Shown in pieces: positions 1-6,107 of a stretch of 9,706 nucleotides of DNA; within the stretch, counting starts at the first letter, position 1, and each line of letters opens with the position of its first letter. The notes beneath the pieces were generated by a model. The model saw only the letters and a program-made list of their open reading frames with translations, made no database searches and had not been told where the DNA came from. The stretch spans positions 1-9,706 of the forward strand of contig JAJTHR010000196.1 in the NCBI GenBank assembly GCA_021298935.1. The letters are read 5' to 3'. The stretch comes from Parachlamydia sp. GTDB lineage: Bacteria > Chlamydiota > Chlamydiia > Chlamydiales > Parachlamydiaceae. The translations under genes and the position numbers were made by a program.

Positions 1-257
1 GTTTTCTCATGAAGAAGATAAAAGAGGTGCGAGCTGAACTAGGAAAAGAAGAGGAAGGCAAGCCTGGAGCTCTCGTCAAACTTGAAAGAAAACTTGATAA
101 GTGGCTTGAGCAGCGCTCCCTAGGCCAAATCCTGGACTGGTTTGACTGCATTGAGACGACAACAGTTCAGACCGCCATGAGCAACTATCGATGGTCAACC
201 GAATCGGTGGCCAGAGACCGTCTGTTCCTTGAGCGCTTAGGTTTGCCCGGAAAATAG
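1..257 (+). CDS. Unrecognised ORF, probably 5'-truncated; possible transposase C-terminus
   Basis: An open frame ends with TAG at 255-257. The first ATG in the window is at 9, but there is no stop between base 1 and that ATG, so the gene may begin upstream of the window. From the ATG it encodes 82 residues, charged at the N-terminus (Lys/Glu-rich residues 1-33), followed by a Trp- and Thr-containing stretch (ILDWFDCIETTT) and an ending RDRLFLERLGLPGK. The tail is reminiscent of C-termini of some IS4-type transposases, but I cannot assign a family and see no DDE residues or terminal inverted repeats in this part. Its place beside a toxin-antitoxin pair hit by mobile elements fits a transposon remnant. 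It could equally be a small hypothetical protein. A start codon with a clear Shine-Dalgarno is not visible. Confidence 0.4.
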   Translation, partial: FLMKKIKEVRAELGKEEEGKPGALVKLERKLDKWLEQRSLGQILDWFDCIETTTVQTAMSNYRWSTESVARDRLFLERLGLPGK

Positions 258-302
258 TGTACGCTTTAGCCGACTTTCAGGTTACTAAAAAGGATTTTGA
301 CT

Positions 303-533
303 ATGAAACATGTCATTCAAGCAGGAAAATTTAAAGCAGAATGCTTAAAAATTTTAGATGAAGTTGAAGCTAAAAAATATAGTGTCATCATTACTAAGAG
401 GAATAAACCCATTGCCAAGTTAGTCCCTTTGGAAGAAGATAAACGCCCCTTATTTGGAAGGATGAAGGGAACTGCTCACATTACAGGCGATATAATTGAA
501 CCAATAGGAGAAAATTGGGATGCCTGTTCATAA
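303..533 (+). CDS. Phd/YefM-family antitoxin of a type II toxin-antitoxin pair
   Basis: 76-residue protein of the Phd/YefM antitoxin type. Residues 1-45 show the usual N-terminal DNA-binding dimer pattern: MKHVIQAGKFKAECLKILDEV, then SVIITKRNKPIAKLVPL, where the II/V-TK-x-x-K-P-x-A-x-L-V-P motif is characteristic of the family. The C-terminal part (GRMKGTAHITGDIIEPIGENWDA) resembles the toxin-wrapping tail found in antitoxins paired with PIN toxins. I prefer the ATG at 303 over the in-frame TTG at 297 because AGGA at 291-294 sits 8 bases before it. Its last codons overlap the toxin start at 520 by 14 bases, the usual translationally coupled arrangement. Such antitoxins neutralise the toxin and repress their own operon. 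Here the gene is intact while its toxin is interrupted twice, so it is probably an orphan now. The family call is secure; present function is inference. Confidence 0.85.
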   Translation: MKHVIQAGKFKAECLKILDEVEAKKYSVIITKRNKPIAKLVPLEEDKRPLFGRMKGTAHITGDIIEPIGENWDACS

Positions 534-670
534 AAATCTCAAACAACATAAATTATTACTTGACACGCATGTTTGGATATGGGTAATGCTTGGTGATAAT
601 AAAATTTCACGGTCATTTCGATTAGCCATTGAACAAAACAAAGGCAATACATTCATTTCAGCTATTTCTA

Positions 671-829
671 TACCGCGCGCGGTTAGGTTCTTAAATTTTT
701 GGCGGCGAGATTTTATGTCCCAGTACATTGCGGAGATCTTGCAAACTTGGATAAGTTTGCAAGATCGAGCAATGAGCTGGGACGCAAAAGATGCCGATGA
801 AAAATTTAAAGACCTATCCGCGCGTGGTA
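671..829 (+). mobile_element. Foldback MITE, copy 1 (159 bp), TA target duplication
   Basis: Inserted after TA (669-670) and followed by TA (830-831) within the toxin codons for I-W. Ends are TACCGCGCGCGGTTAGGT and its near inverse ACCTATCCGCGCGTGGTA. The two halves are inverted copies of one another along nearly the whole length: ends, TTAAATTTTT blocks, TCCCAG / CTGGGA blocks and CATTGC / GCAATG blocks all pair. The centre is a perfect 14-bp stem, GATCTTGCAAACTT, around a GGAT loop (736-767). There is no room for a transposase. TA duplication and short length fit a non-autonomous element mobilised by an IS630/Tc1-mariner-type enzyme, which is inference because no partner transposase is in the window. 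The 159-bp element plus 2-bp duplication shifts the toxin frame. Confidence 0.87.
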
Positions 830-1046
830 TATATGGGAAATAGGAATGCTTTCTGAGAGGGGTAGACTAAACTTTGAAGTAGATTGTTTGGATTGGATCG
901 AACAAGCGATTGTAAACTCAAATGTTGAAGTTTTACCACTATCCCCACGCATTGCGATCGAAAGTTCTCGTTTGCCAGGAATCATTCATGTAGATCCAAC
1001 AGATCGAATCCTAATTGCAACAGCTTATGACATTAAAGCTATTCTA

Positions 1047-1206
1047 TACCGCGCGCGGGTAGGTTCTTAAATTTTTGGCGGCGAGATTTTATGTCCCAGT
1101 ATATTGCGGAGATCGCAGCAAACTTGGATAAGTTTGCAAGATCGAGCAATGAGCTGGGACGCAAAAGATGCCGATGAAAAATTTAAAGACCTATCCGCGC
1201 GTGGTA
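1047..1206 (+). mobile_element. Foldback MITE, copy 2 (160 bp), TA target duplication
   Basis: Same orientation and almost the same sequence as the copy at 671-829. I see two substitutions (T/G near the left end, C/T in the CAGTAYATTG block) and a local rearrangement in the centre, where copy 1 has GATCTTGCAAACTT and this one has GATCGCAGCAAACTT, adding one base and spoiling the upper part of the central hairpin stem. It is flanked by TA at 1045-1046 and 1207-1208. This insertion fixes the element boundaries, because the toxin codons CTA-ATT are split cleanly at TA. Element plus duplication is 162 bp, so it keeps phase but brings a TAA at 1068-1070. Confidence 0.88.
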
Positions 1207-1278
1207 TAATTACTCATGACAGTAAAATTTTGGATTATGGAAAAGGGAAATTAATTGGTGTCTATGATCCCTGTTAGA

Positions 1279-1368
<90 letters not shown>

Positions 1369-1380
1369 AAAGAAACAAAA

Positions 1381-1409
1381 AACATATCTTATTGTTCATA
1401 AAATGGCAA
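1381..1409 (-). promoter_or_regulatory. Putative promoter of tRNA-Ser(GGA)
   Basis: On the minus strand, TTGCCA (1409-1404) and TATGTT (1386-1381) are separated by 17 bases, a good match to the major sigma factor consensus. The -10 box ends about 12 bases before the mature tRNA 5' end at 1368, a usual leader length. Called by pattern only. Confidence 0.5.
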
Positions 1410-1487
1410 GAAAAAAAACTTTTTTTACTTCTTAATAATAATTTAATGTCTATTTTGTATCATTAATGTTTTTATTGGGTAATAAAA

Positions 1488-1931
1488 ATGGAATATTTTA
1501 TTAATTATGGAAGATGGCAAAATCGGATTTTTATTTCGCCTATCGATCAAGAGGACATTAAAAAGGCGGTCTTTTTTTGCGCTTCTTATGAAGGGGCGGG
1601 GGTGCGCTGCTATTCACGCCTTTATGGATGCCTCCTCTACTATCTTAGCATTGCTTCTCAGCTTCATATCAATGGTAATCGAGTGTATGTCAATAACAAT
1701 AGCTTGGCAAAATTTGCCTTAAGGGTGAAGAAAATTGAAAGTGAACAAGTTTTTCACGCACGCCATGCAGCCATGAAATTGAATTATGCCTACCTGGAGT
1801 ACCGCAAAAAAGGCTACGATAGGCAGCAGCTCAATCAGGCAAGGCAGGAGCTGAGAAAAAGAAAGGGTGTTATATTAGACATTCAGTCTCTTATGCAAGA
1901 TATGATTACTAACGCGGAGAAAACTGGCTGA
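1488..1931 (+). CDS. Hypothetical protein, 147 residues
   Basis: I do not recognise this protein. It begins at ATG 1488 with only a weak GGGT-like ribosome site. The protein is Tyr-rich in its first two thirds (YFINYGRW, CYSRLYGCLLYYLS, YLEYRKKGY) and ends in a basic, Gln/Arg/Lys-rich, probably helical stretch (residues about 110-140). No signal peptide or clear transmembrane segment is present. A mildly hydrophobic patch lies at about 45-58. Its 3' end runs 23 bases into the convergent dnaB gene, with TGA at 1929-1931. A shorter frame at 1507-1722 in another phase looks like a shadow. The even amino acid composition and lack of a competing frame support a real but lineage-restricted gene; function unknown. 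Confidence 0.55.
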   Translation: MEYFINYGRWQNRIFISPIDQEDIKKAVFFCASYEGAGVRCYSRLYGCLLYYLSIASQLHINGNRVYVNNNSLAKFALRVKKIESEQVFHARHAAMKLNYAYLEYRKKGYDRQQLNQARQELRKRKGVILDIQSLMQDMITNAEKTG

Positions 1932-3354
1932 AGGCCTCATCCGCTTCGTCGTTTTGGTACGCATCATATTTGACAGGCGTGTAATTGACAAATTGCGCGA
2001 ACTCTTTGCGGAAGGTTAAATTGACGCTTCCCACGCTTCCATGCCTGTTTTTGGCCACAATAAGCTCAGCCATGCCGGGTTTATCATTCGGATCATAGTA
2101 TTCGCGGCGCAATAAAAACATAACAATGTCAGAGTCCTGCTCAATGCTTCCACTCTCCCTTAAATCGCTCATCATCGGACGGTGTCCCGGGCGGTCTTCT
2201 ACCTTGCGGGAGAGCTGGGAGAGGCAAATGATCGGGATATTAAGCTCTCTGGCCAGGTTTTTGAGCATACGGGAAATTTCAGAGATTTCACTTTGCCTGT
2301 TTTCAGAGTTGCGTGAGTTGCCCGATCCTGACAAAAGCTGCAAGTAGTCGATAATAAGCAAGCCGATTCCGTAGCATTCTTTCATTCGACGAGCCCGGGC
2401 GCGCAGGTCGGTGATTTTCAGGCCTGCCTGGTCGTCGATAATCATGACATGTTTTTGCATGTCGCTGACACAGGTGACGATGCGTTGAAATTCACCTCCA
2501 TCGAGTGCTCCTGACTTGATTTTATCCGATTCCACCTCGGCTTGCGAGCAAACGATCCGATGGACCAATTGCTCCGCAGACATTTCAAGGGAAAAAATTC
2601 CCACTGGTACTTTATTTTTAAAACAGACATTTTCAGCTATATTTAAGGCAAAGGATGTTTTCCCCATCGCCGGGCGGGCTGCGAGAATCATCAGGTTTGA
2701 ATTATTGAGCCCGTTGATCATCTTATCCATGTCGATAAAATGGGAAGGAATGCCACTTAAAGCGAGGTCTTCGGGCCCTTTGAGGGCATAGCGTTCCTGT
2801 TTTTCCTGAAGCTCTTTAAGATAGGGAATTCCCGATTCGGAACGGACCCCTGTCAGAATCTCCTGGATAAGGATTCCGGCAGACGGGTGGGCCGACTGAC
2901 TGATTTGGAAAAAAAGCTGCTGCGCCTCATCGAGAGAAGTATAAACGTCTGACGGCTCCTCCAATGCTGTTTTTTCAATGACTTGGGCGGCATTGATCAT
3001 GCGGCGCAGGACCGATTTGTTTTGAACAAGCTCGACATATTCTTCAATAAAGGCCGACGTTCCGGCATATTGCGCTAGGGTCGCGATGTACCCTACTCCA
3101 CCTACTGTATTAAGCTTGTCCTGTCTTTTCAGCTCTTCAGCCACCAAATGGATATCGGCAGGCTTATCTTTCTTGTAAGCTGTCTTGAGAGTTTGAAAGA
3201 TAATTTTGTGTTCGGTAAAATAAAAATCGGAATCTTCGAGGGCGTCAGCCGCAATATTGAGGCTATTGATGCTTGTGAGCATGCACCCAAGAACCATCAT
3301 TTCTGATTCTTTGGAGTGGGGAGCGACCCTGACTTTTATATTTGATTCCGCCAT
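1909..3354 (-). CDS. dnaB: Replicative DNA helicase DnaB
   Basis: 481-residue DnaB, the hexameric 5'-3' helicase that unwinds DNA at the replication fork and recruits primase. The N-terminal helical domain covers roughly residues 10-120 (SEMMVLGCMLTS... NTVGGVGYIATLAQ). A linker follows, then the RecA-like motor domain from about 195. Walker A is AARPAMGKTS (225-234), the presumed catalytic Glu is in FSLEMS (about 257), Walker B is LLIIDYLQLL (332-341). SQLSRKVEDRPGHRPMMSDLRESGSIEQDSD is the classic DnaB signature region, and KNRHG (about 435-439) provides the arginine-finger region. Length is normal and there is no intein. The ATG at 3354 is preceded by AGGAAG very close by. The gene is divergent from ndh and converges on the hypothetical gene at 1488, whose end it overlaps. 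Confidence 0.97.
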   Translation of the reverse strand: MAESNIKVRVAPHSKESEMMVLGCMLTSINSLNIAADALEDSDFYFTEHKIIFQTLKTAYKKDKPADIHLVAEELKRQDKLNTVGGVGYIATLAQYAGTSAFIEEYVELVQNKSVLRRMINAAQVIEKTALEEPSDVYTSLDEAQQLFFQISQSAHPSAGILIQEILTGVRSESGIPYLKELQEKQERYALKGPEDLALSGIPSHFIDMDKMINGLNNSNLMILAARPAMGKTSFALNIAENVCFKNKVPVGIFSLEMSAEQLVHRIVCSQAEVESDKIKSGALDGGEFQRIVTCVSDMQKHVMIIDDQAGLKITDLRARARRMKECYGIGLLIIDYLQLLSGSGNSRNSENRQSEISEISRMLKNLARELNIPIICLSQLSRKVEDRPGHRPMMSDLRESGSIEQDSDIVMFLLRREYYDPNDKPGMAELIVAKNRHGSVGSVNLTFRKEFAQFVNYTPVKYDAYQNDEADEAFSQFSPR

Positions 3355-3378
3355 GACTTCCTGCTTGTTTGGCGATGG

Positions 3379-3407
3379 ATTATAAGGCCTTTCACCTCTT
3401 ATTTAAA
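3379..3407 (-). promoter_or_regulatory. Putative dnaB promoter
   Basis: In the 64-bp divergent gap before ndh, the minus strand has TTTAAA (3407-3402), a 17-base spacer and a perfect TATAAT (3384-3379). This would start transcription about 18 bases before the dnaB ATG. The -35 box is only a 4/6 match, so confidence is moderate. I could not find an equally good promoter for ndh in the same gap. Confidence 0.5.
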
Positions 3408-3418
3408 GGGTTTTTGTT

Positions 3419-4654
3419 ATGAGACGCGTGATTATTATCGGGGGAGGGTTCGGCGGACTGAACGCAGCCAAGGCTTTAAAAGGGGCAGACGTCGAGGTTC
3501 TTTTGCTTGACCGGACCAATCATCATGTTTTTCAACCCCTGCTTTATCAGGTGGCAACAGCTGCCCTTTCAGTGGCAAATATTGCGGGTCCTATTAGAGA
3601 AATTTTAAAAAGGCAAAAAAACGCGACTGTTTTACTGGCTGAAGTGGAAAAAATAGACCTAGAGCAGCAATCTATCAAAATTACAAGCGGCGAGGTTTAT
3701 AATTATGATGATTTAATACTTGCCCCAGGGGCGCGCCATTCCTATTTTGGCCACGATCATTGGGAAGCTTACGCGCCTGGACTTAAAACCATTGCAGATG
3801 CACTTAGAATCCGTGATAAGATTTTAATGGCCTATGAAAAAGCAGAGCGGGCGGATGATCCTGATGAGGCGCAAAAAGAAATGCGATTTGTCATCATCGG
3901 AGGGGGGCCGACAGGGGTGGAACTTGCCGGTTCCCTTGCAGAATTTGCGCATCATACTCTGATTAATAATTTTAGAAATATTCTTCCCAAAAATACAACA
4001 ATTACTTTACTTGAGGGGGGGCCGCAGCTTCTTCCCGGTTTTGACCCAAAGCTGGCTAAAGAAGCTCAAAATGACCTTGAACAGCTTGGGGTAGACATTT
4101 ATCTAAATACGTTTGCTACCCAAGTCGAGCCGAATGGAGTCTATGCGCAGGAGCGTTTTTTTGAAGCTTCTACCATTCTCTGGGCGGCTGGAAATCAAGC
4201 ATCCCCTCTGTTAAAACACCTGGATATTCCTCTGGACCAGCAGGGAAGGGCTCTTGTCAATCCTGATTTGACAATTCCTGGTCATCCCAATGTATTTATT
4301 ATAGGTGATGCGGCATGCTGCACAGGGAAAAAGGGGGCTCCCTTGCCGGCGATTGCCCCAGTAGCCATTCAGCAAGGGAAGTATGTGGCTCGTCTTATTA
4401 AAAACCCCTCCAAAAGAAGAAAGGCATTCTTTTATTTTGATAAGGGGATGATGGCCGCTATTGGCCGGGGAGAGGCCGTAGTAATGCTCAGGAGGCTTAA
4501 ATTCGGCGGTTTTTTTGCGTGGTTTGTCTGGTGCTTTGTGCATATTTTTTATCTGATCAGCTTTCGCTATAAGCTTCTTGTGATGATCCAGTGGATCTTC
4601 CTTTATTTATTCAGCCGTCGGCAAGGACGGGTTATTTCCAAAAACTATCGTTAA
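3419..4654 (+). CDS. ndh: Type II NADH dehydrogenase (NDH-2), FAD-dependent
   Basis: 411-residue non-proton-pumping NADH:quinone oxidoreductase, a peripheral membrane flavoprotein feeding electrons from NADH into the quinone pool. The FAD-binding Rossmann motif is VIIIGGGFGGLNAAKAL (about 4-20), and the NADH-binding one is FVIIGGGPTGVELAGSLAE (157-175). The second FAD motif is NVFIIGDAA (291-299), followed by APVAIQQGKYVA (313-324), which corresponds to the quinone-site AQxAxQ-like region. The C-terminus from about 363 (FGGFFAWFVWCFVHIFYLISFRYKLLVMIQ, quoted in part) is strongly hydrophobic and amphipathic, as expected for the membrane-anchoring helices of NDH-2. AAAGGG lies 8 bases before the ATG at 3419. 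The gene stands alone: its TAA is followed at once by a promoter for the next gene. A ferredoxin-NADP reductase-like role is less likely given the C-terminal membrane part. Confidence 0.92.
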   Translation: MRRVIIIGGGFGGLNAAKALKGADVEVLLLDRTNHHVFQPLLYQVATAALSVANIAGPIREILKRQKNATVLLAEVEKIDLEQQSIKITSGEVYNYDDLILAPGARHSYFGHDHWEAYAPGLKTIADALRIRDKILMAYEKAERADDPDEAQKEMRFVIIGGGPTGVELAGSLAEFAHHTLINNFRNILPKNTTITLLEGGPQLLPGFDPKLAKEAQNDLEQLGVDIYLNTFATQVEPNGVYAQERFFEASTILWAAGNQASPLLKHLDIPLDQQGRALVNPDLTIPGHPNVFIIGDAACCTGKKGAPLPAIAPVAIQQGKYVARLIKNPSKRRKAFFYFDKGMMAAIGRGEAVVMLRRLKFGGFFAWFVWCFVHIFYLISFRYKLLVMIQWIFLYLFSRRQGRVISKNYR

Positions 4655-4655
4655 T

Positions 4656-4685
4656 TTGACACTCATTTAAATAAAGTATTATAAT
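4656..4685 (+). promoter_or_regulatory. Full-consensus housekeeping promoter
   Basis: TTGACA (4656-4661), an 18-base AT-rich spacer and TATAAT (4680-4685) give a 12/12 match to the major sigma factor boxes, starting 2 bases after the ndh stop codon. Transcription would begin near 4692, about 33 bases before the ATG of the small Gly/His-rich gene. A promoter this good suggests a highly expressed or tightly repressed gene. Confidence 0.75.
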
Positions 4686-4702
4686 AAATGTTGTGAGGAA
4701 AT

Positions 4703-4717
4703 CCAATTATTAATTGG
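4703..4717 (+). promoter_or_regulatory. Palindrome overlapping the Shine-Dalgarno
   Basis: CCAATTATTAATTGG is a perfect 7-bp inverted repeat around one T. It lies downstream of the promoter and its right arm merges with the strong TTGGAGG ribosome site (4714-4720) of the gene starting at 4725. As DNA it could be an operator. As RNA a 5-bp stem with a 5-base loop would cover the first Gs of the ribosome site. Function is inferred from position only. Confidence 0.35.
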
Positions 4718-4724
4718 AGGTTTT

Positions 4725-5096
4725 ATGATTAGCTTTTTTAAAAAAGCAATGATTTATGCAGCTTTCCTTGCAGCTTTTTTAATCCCTATGTCGGCTCCTG
4801 CTAAAGGCGGGGGAGGCGGACACCATGGAGGTGGAGGTCATCATTGAGGCGGCGGCCACCATGGCGGCGGTGGCCATCATGGTGGAGGCTGGGGCCATCA
4901 CGGTGGGGGACACCATGGAGGCGGACATCATTGGAATAAGCACCATGGAAACCATTGGAACCATGGCTGGCATGGAAAGCACTATAACTATTATCCCTAT
5001 GGATATGGGTTAAATTACGGTTATCCAGCTTATTATTATTCAAATCCTTATGGAGCCTATTATTTGGATGATCAAGTCATTTATTTAAATCGTTAA
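4725..5096 (+). pseudogene. Secreted Gly/His-rich protein with an in-frame TGA at codon 41
   Basis: ATG 4725 follows a strong TTGGAGG site. Residues 1-26 form a clean signal peptide: MISFFKK, a hydrophobic core (AMIYAAFLAAFLIPM) and SAPA as a likely cleavage site. After this comes a degenerate repeat of HHGGG(G) units (about codons 28-66), then W/N/H-rich sequence and a Tyr-rich tail ending YYLDDQVIYLNR with TAA at 5094-5096. Codon 41 (4845-4847) is TGA, which sits exactly where a Gly (GGA) or Trp (TGG) codon would fit the repeat. Beyond it the frame stays open for 82 codons with the same pattern. The shortened product would have 40 residues. Its own consensus promoter argues the gene was, or is, expressed. 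His clusters suggest metal or surface binding, but this is inference. It may be a recent nonsense allele, a read-through gene or a sequence error. Confidence 0.7.
4808..4938 (+). repeat. Degenerate tandem repeat encoding HHGGG units
   Basis: Imperfect direct repeats of the type GGCGGxGGxCACCATGG run through this stretch, roughly 18-24 bp per unit, GC-rich in an AT-rich neighbourhood. In the frame from 4725 each unit gives two His then three or four Gly. The repeat produces open frames in other phases and on the minus strand, which I treat as shadows. Such arrays change length easily by slippage. Confidence 0.7.
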
Positions 5097-5116
5097 AAAA
5101 GGAGATTTTTTTTAAC

Positions 5117-5146
5117 TTGCATTAAAAATATCCAGGAGGATAGGAT
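5117..5146 (+). promoter_or_regulatory. Putative promoter of tRNA-Ser(GCT)
   Basis: TTGCAT (5117-5122), an 18-base spacer and TAGGAT (5141-5146) precede the mature tRNA start by 12 bases. Both boxes are imperfect (4/6 each), so this is a position-supported guess. Confidence 0.35.
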
Positions 5147-5158
5147 AGCTCTCTTCCT

Positions 5159-5246
5159 GGAAAGATGGCTGAGTGGCCGAAAGCACGTCCCTGCTAAGGA
5201 CGCATACCCCTAAAGGGTATCGAGGGTTCAAATCCCTCTCTTTCCG
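5159..5246 (+). tRNA. tRNA-Ser (anticodon GCT)
   Basis: Acceptor strand GGAAAGA (5159-5165) pairs with TCTTTCC (5239-5245), and the discriminator is G. Anticodon stem CGTCC/GGACG encloses CTGCTAA with anticodon GCT at 5193-5195, reading AGC/AGU serine codons. The long variable arm (ATACCCCTAAAGGGTAT) and GGTTCAAATCC T-loop confirm a class II serine tRNA. No CCA is encoded, unlike the other serine tRNA in this window. Its last 19 bases are antisense to the end of the permease gene. Confidence 0.97.
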
Positions 5247-6106
5247 ATTTTTCCCTCTTCGTCTACAGTCTTTGACTTAAAATTAAAAAAAATCATGCCG
5301 AGCACATAGAAAATCCCAGCAATTAATGCGATTGTAGCTCCTGTCGGCCAATCGAGCTGATAAGCGACCATATTCCCAAAAAGACAAAAAAGCCCGCTTA
5401 ATAGAATGGCAATGCCCATCATGTGTGAAAGGCTGTAAGTAATCATATTTCCAATGGCTGCCGGAATGGTGAGCATGGTCATGACTAAGACGATTCCAAC
5501 CACCTGAATTAAAAGCACAATGGAGACAGCGATCAGCACAAGCAGAAGCATGTAGAGTTGATTTACGGCAAGTCCCTGCAGTCTTGCCTGCTCTTCATCA
5601 AAGCAAATAGCCAGAAATTTCTTATGCAAGCAAGCTGTCAGAAGGATAATAAGGATGTCCAGGCCCCATAAAATGTATAGGTCAGTCTTTGAAACCCACA
5701 AAATATTTCCAATCAGGAAATTTGTCAGCTCTACGTTGAAACCGGGTGTTTGGGAGATAAAAAGGATGCCGATGGCCATGCCAATCGACCATAAGGCTGC
5801 AATGACCGAGTCTTCTCTTTGTTTGTAATGCAGATGCACCCAGCCTAATATGAGGGCTGAAAGGATGGCTGTCACTAGAGCACCCAGGAGGGGGGTCGCC
5901 CAGGTAATTCCTTGAGTGCGCTCAAGCCATATGCAAAATCCGATGCCGCTTAACACTGCGTGGGAAATGCTGCCGGCAATAAAGACAATCCTTTTTACAA
6001 CGACGTAAGAGCCAATGATGCCGCTGACGATCGAAGCGGCGAATCCTGCAAGCAGGGATGATAGAAGGAGGGGATTGACGCTGACGGCTTGAAAAAATGA
6101 GAACAT
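5228..6106 (-). CDS. Membrane permease of a Zn/Mn-type ABC importer (ZnuB/TroC/MntB family)
   Basis: 292-residue integral membrane subunit of the metal ABC-3 family, forming the channel for a divalent cation importer. Hydrophobic segments lie at about 13-37, 41-60, 70-91, 101-120, 140-160, 183-218 (two helices), 225-250 and 258-275, giving the eight or nine helices normal for the family. Family-typical stretches include RIVFIAGSISHAVLSGIG (39-56), SVIAALWSIGMAIGILF (100-116), FLIGNILWVS (130-139) and VVGIVLVMTMLTIPAA (202-217). The cytoplasmic loop FDEEQARLQGL (169-179) is the likely ATPase contact. The ATG at 6106 is one base after the ATPase stop, so the two are coupled. The last few codons (KRGI and TGA at 5230-5228) are written on the complement of the tRNA-Ser T-arm and acceptor stem, which is unusual. 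Confidence 0.93.
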   Translation of the reverse strand: MFSFFQAVSVNPLLLSSLLAGFAASIVSGIIGSYVVVKRIVFIAGSISHAVLSGIGFCIWLERTQGITWATPLLGALVTAILSALILGWVHLHYKQREDSVIAALWSIGMAIGILFISQTPGFNVELTNFLIGNILWVSKTDLYILWGLDILIILLTACLHKKFLAICFDEEQARLQGLAVNQLYMLLLVLIAVSIVLLIQVVGIVLVMTMLTIPAAIGNMITYSLSHMMGIAILLSGLFCLFGNMVAYQLDWPTGATIALIAGIFYVLGMIFFNFKSKTVDEEGKIGKRGI

Positions 6107-6107
6107 G

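Larger units (their letters stand above)
520..1277 (+). pseudogene. PIN-domain (VapC-type) toxin interrupted by two copies of a foldback element
   Basis: The ATG at 520 overlaps the antitoxin end. Three pieces of one PIN toxin are visible: 520-670 (residues to SAISI, including the first active-site Asp in LLLDTHVWIW), 830-1046 (WEIGMLSERGRLNFEVD through HVDPTDRILIATAYDIKAIL), and 1207-1277 (ITHDSKILDYGKGKLIGVYDPC then TAG). Deleting both inserts with one TA each leaves 435 bases, a 144-codon frame typical in length for VapC. It keeps the family acidic residues: Asp15, Glu of WEI, Asp of DRILIATA and Asp of THDSKI. So the toxin was probably functional before insertion and has otherwise hardly decayed. 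As it stands, the first insert shifts the frame and translation ends at 843. A second fragment ORF from 846 ends at 1070 on a TAA inside the second insert. PIN toxins are Mg-dependent ribonucleases; neither fragment retains a complete active site. Confidence 0.88.

Noticed and set aside
528..728. Minus-strand 66-residue ORF across the toxin start and first element
   Set aside because: Antisense to a recognisable PIN domain and lying half in the element; no ribosome site or family features.
671..1206. CRISPR-like repeat pair
   Set aside because: Only two 160-bp copies with TA duplications separated by pieces of a coding gene; neither repeat length nor spacing fits CRISPR.
4610..4635. Hairpin CCGTC-GGCAAG-GACGG at the end of ndh
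   Set aside because: Five-base-pair stem inside coding sequence without a following U-run; not a credible terminator.
4779..5043. Open frames on both strands across the Gly/His repeat
   Set aside because: Low-complexity Met/Ser/Ala/His translations produced by the GC-rich repeat read in the wrong phase; none has a signal peptide or a ribosome site like the 4725 frame.
5094..5115. A-run / T-run pair after the Gly/His-rich gene
   Set aside because: The stem would be A-U pairs only around GGAG, unstable and common in AT-rich DNA; at best a weak terminator.
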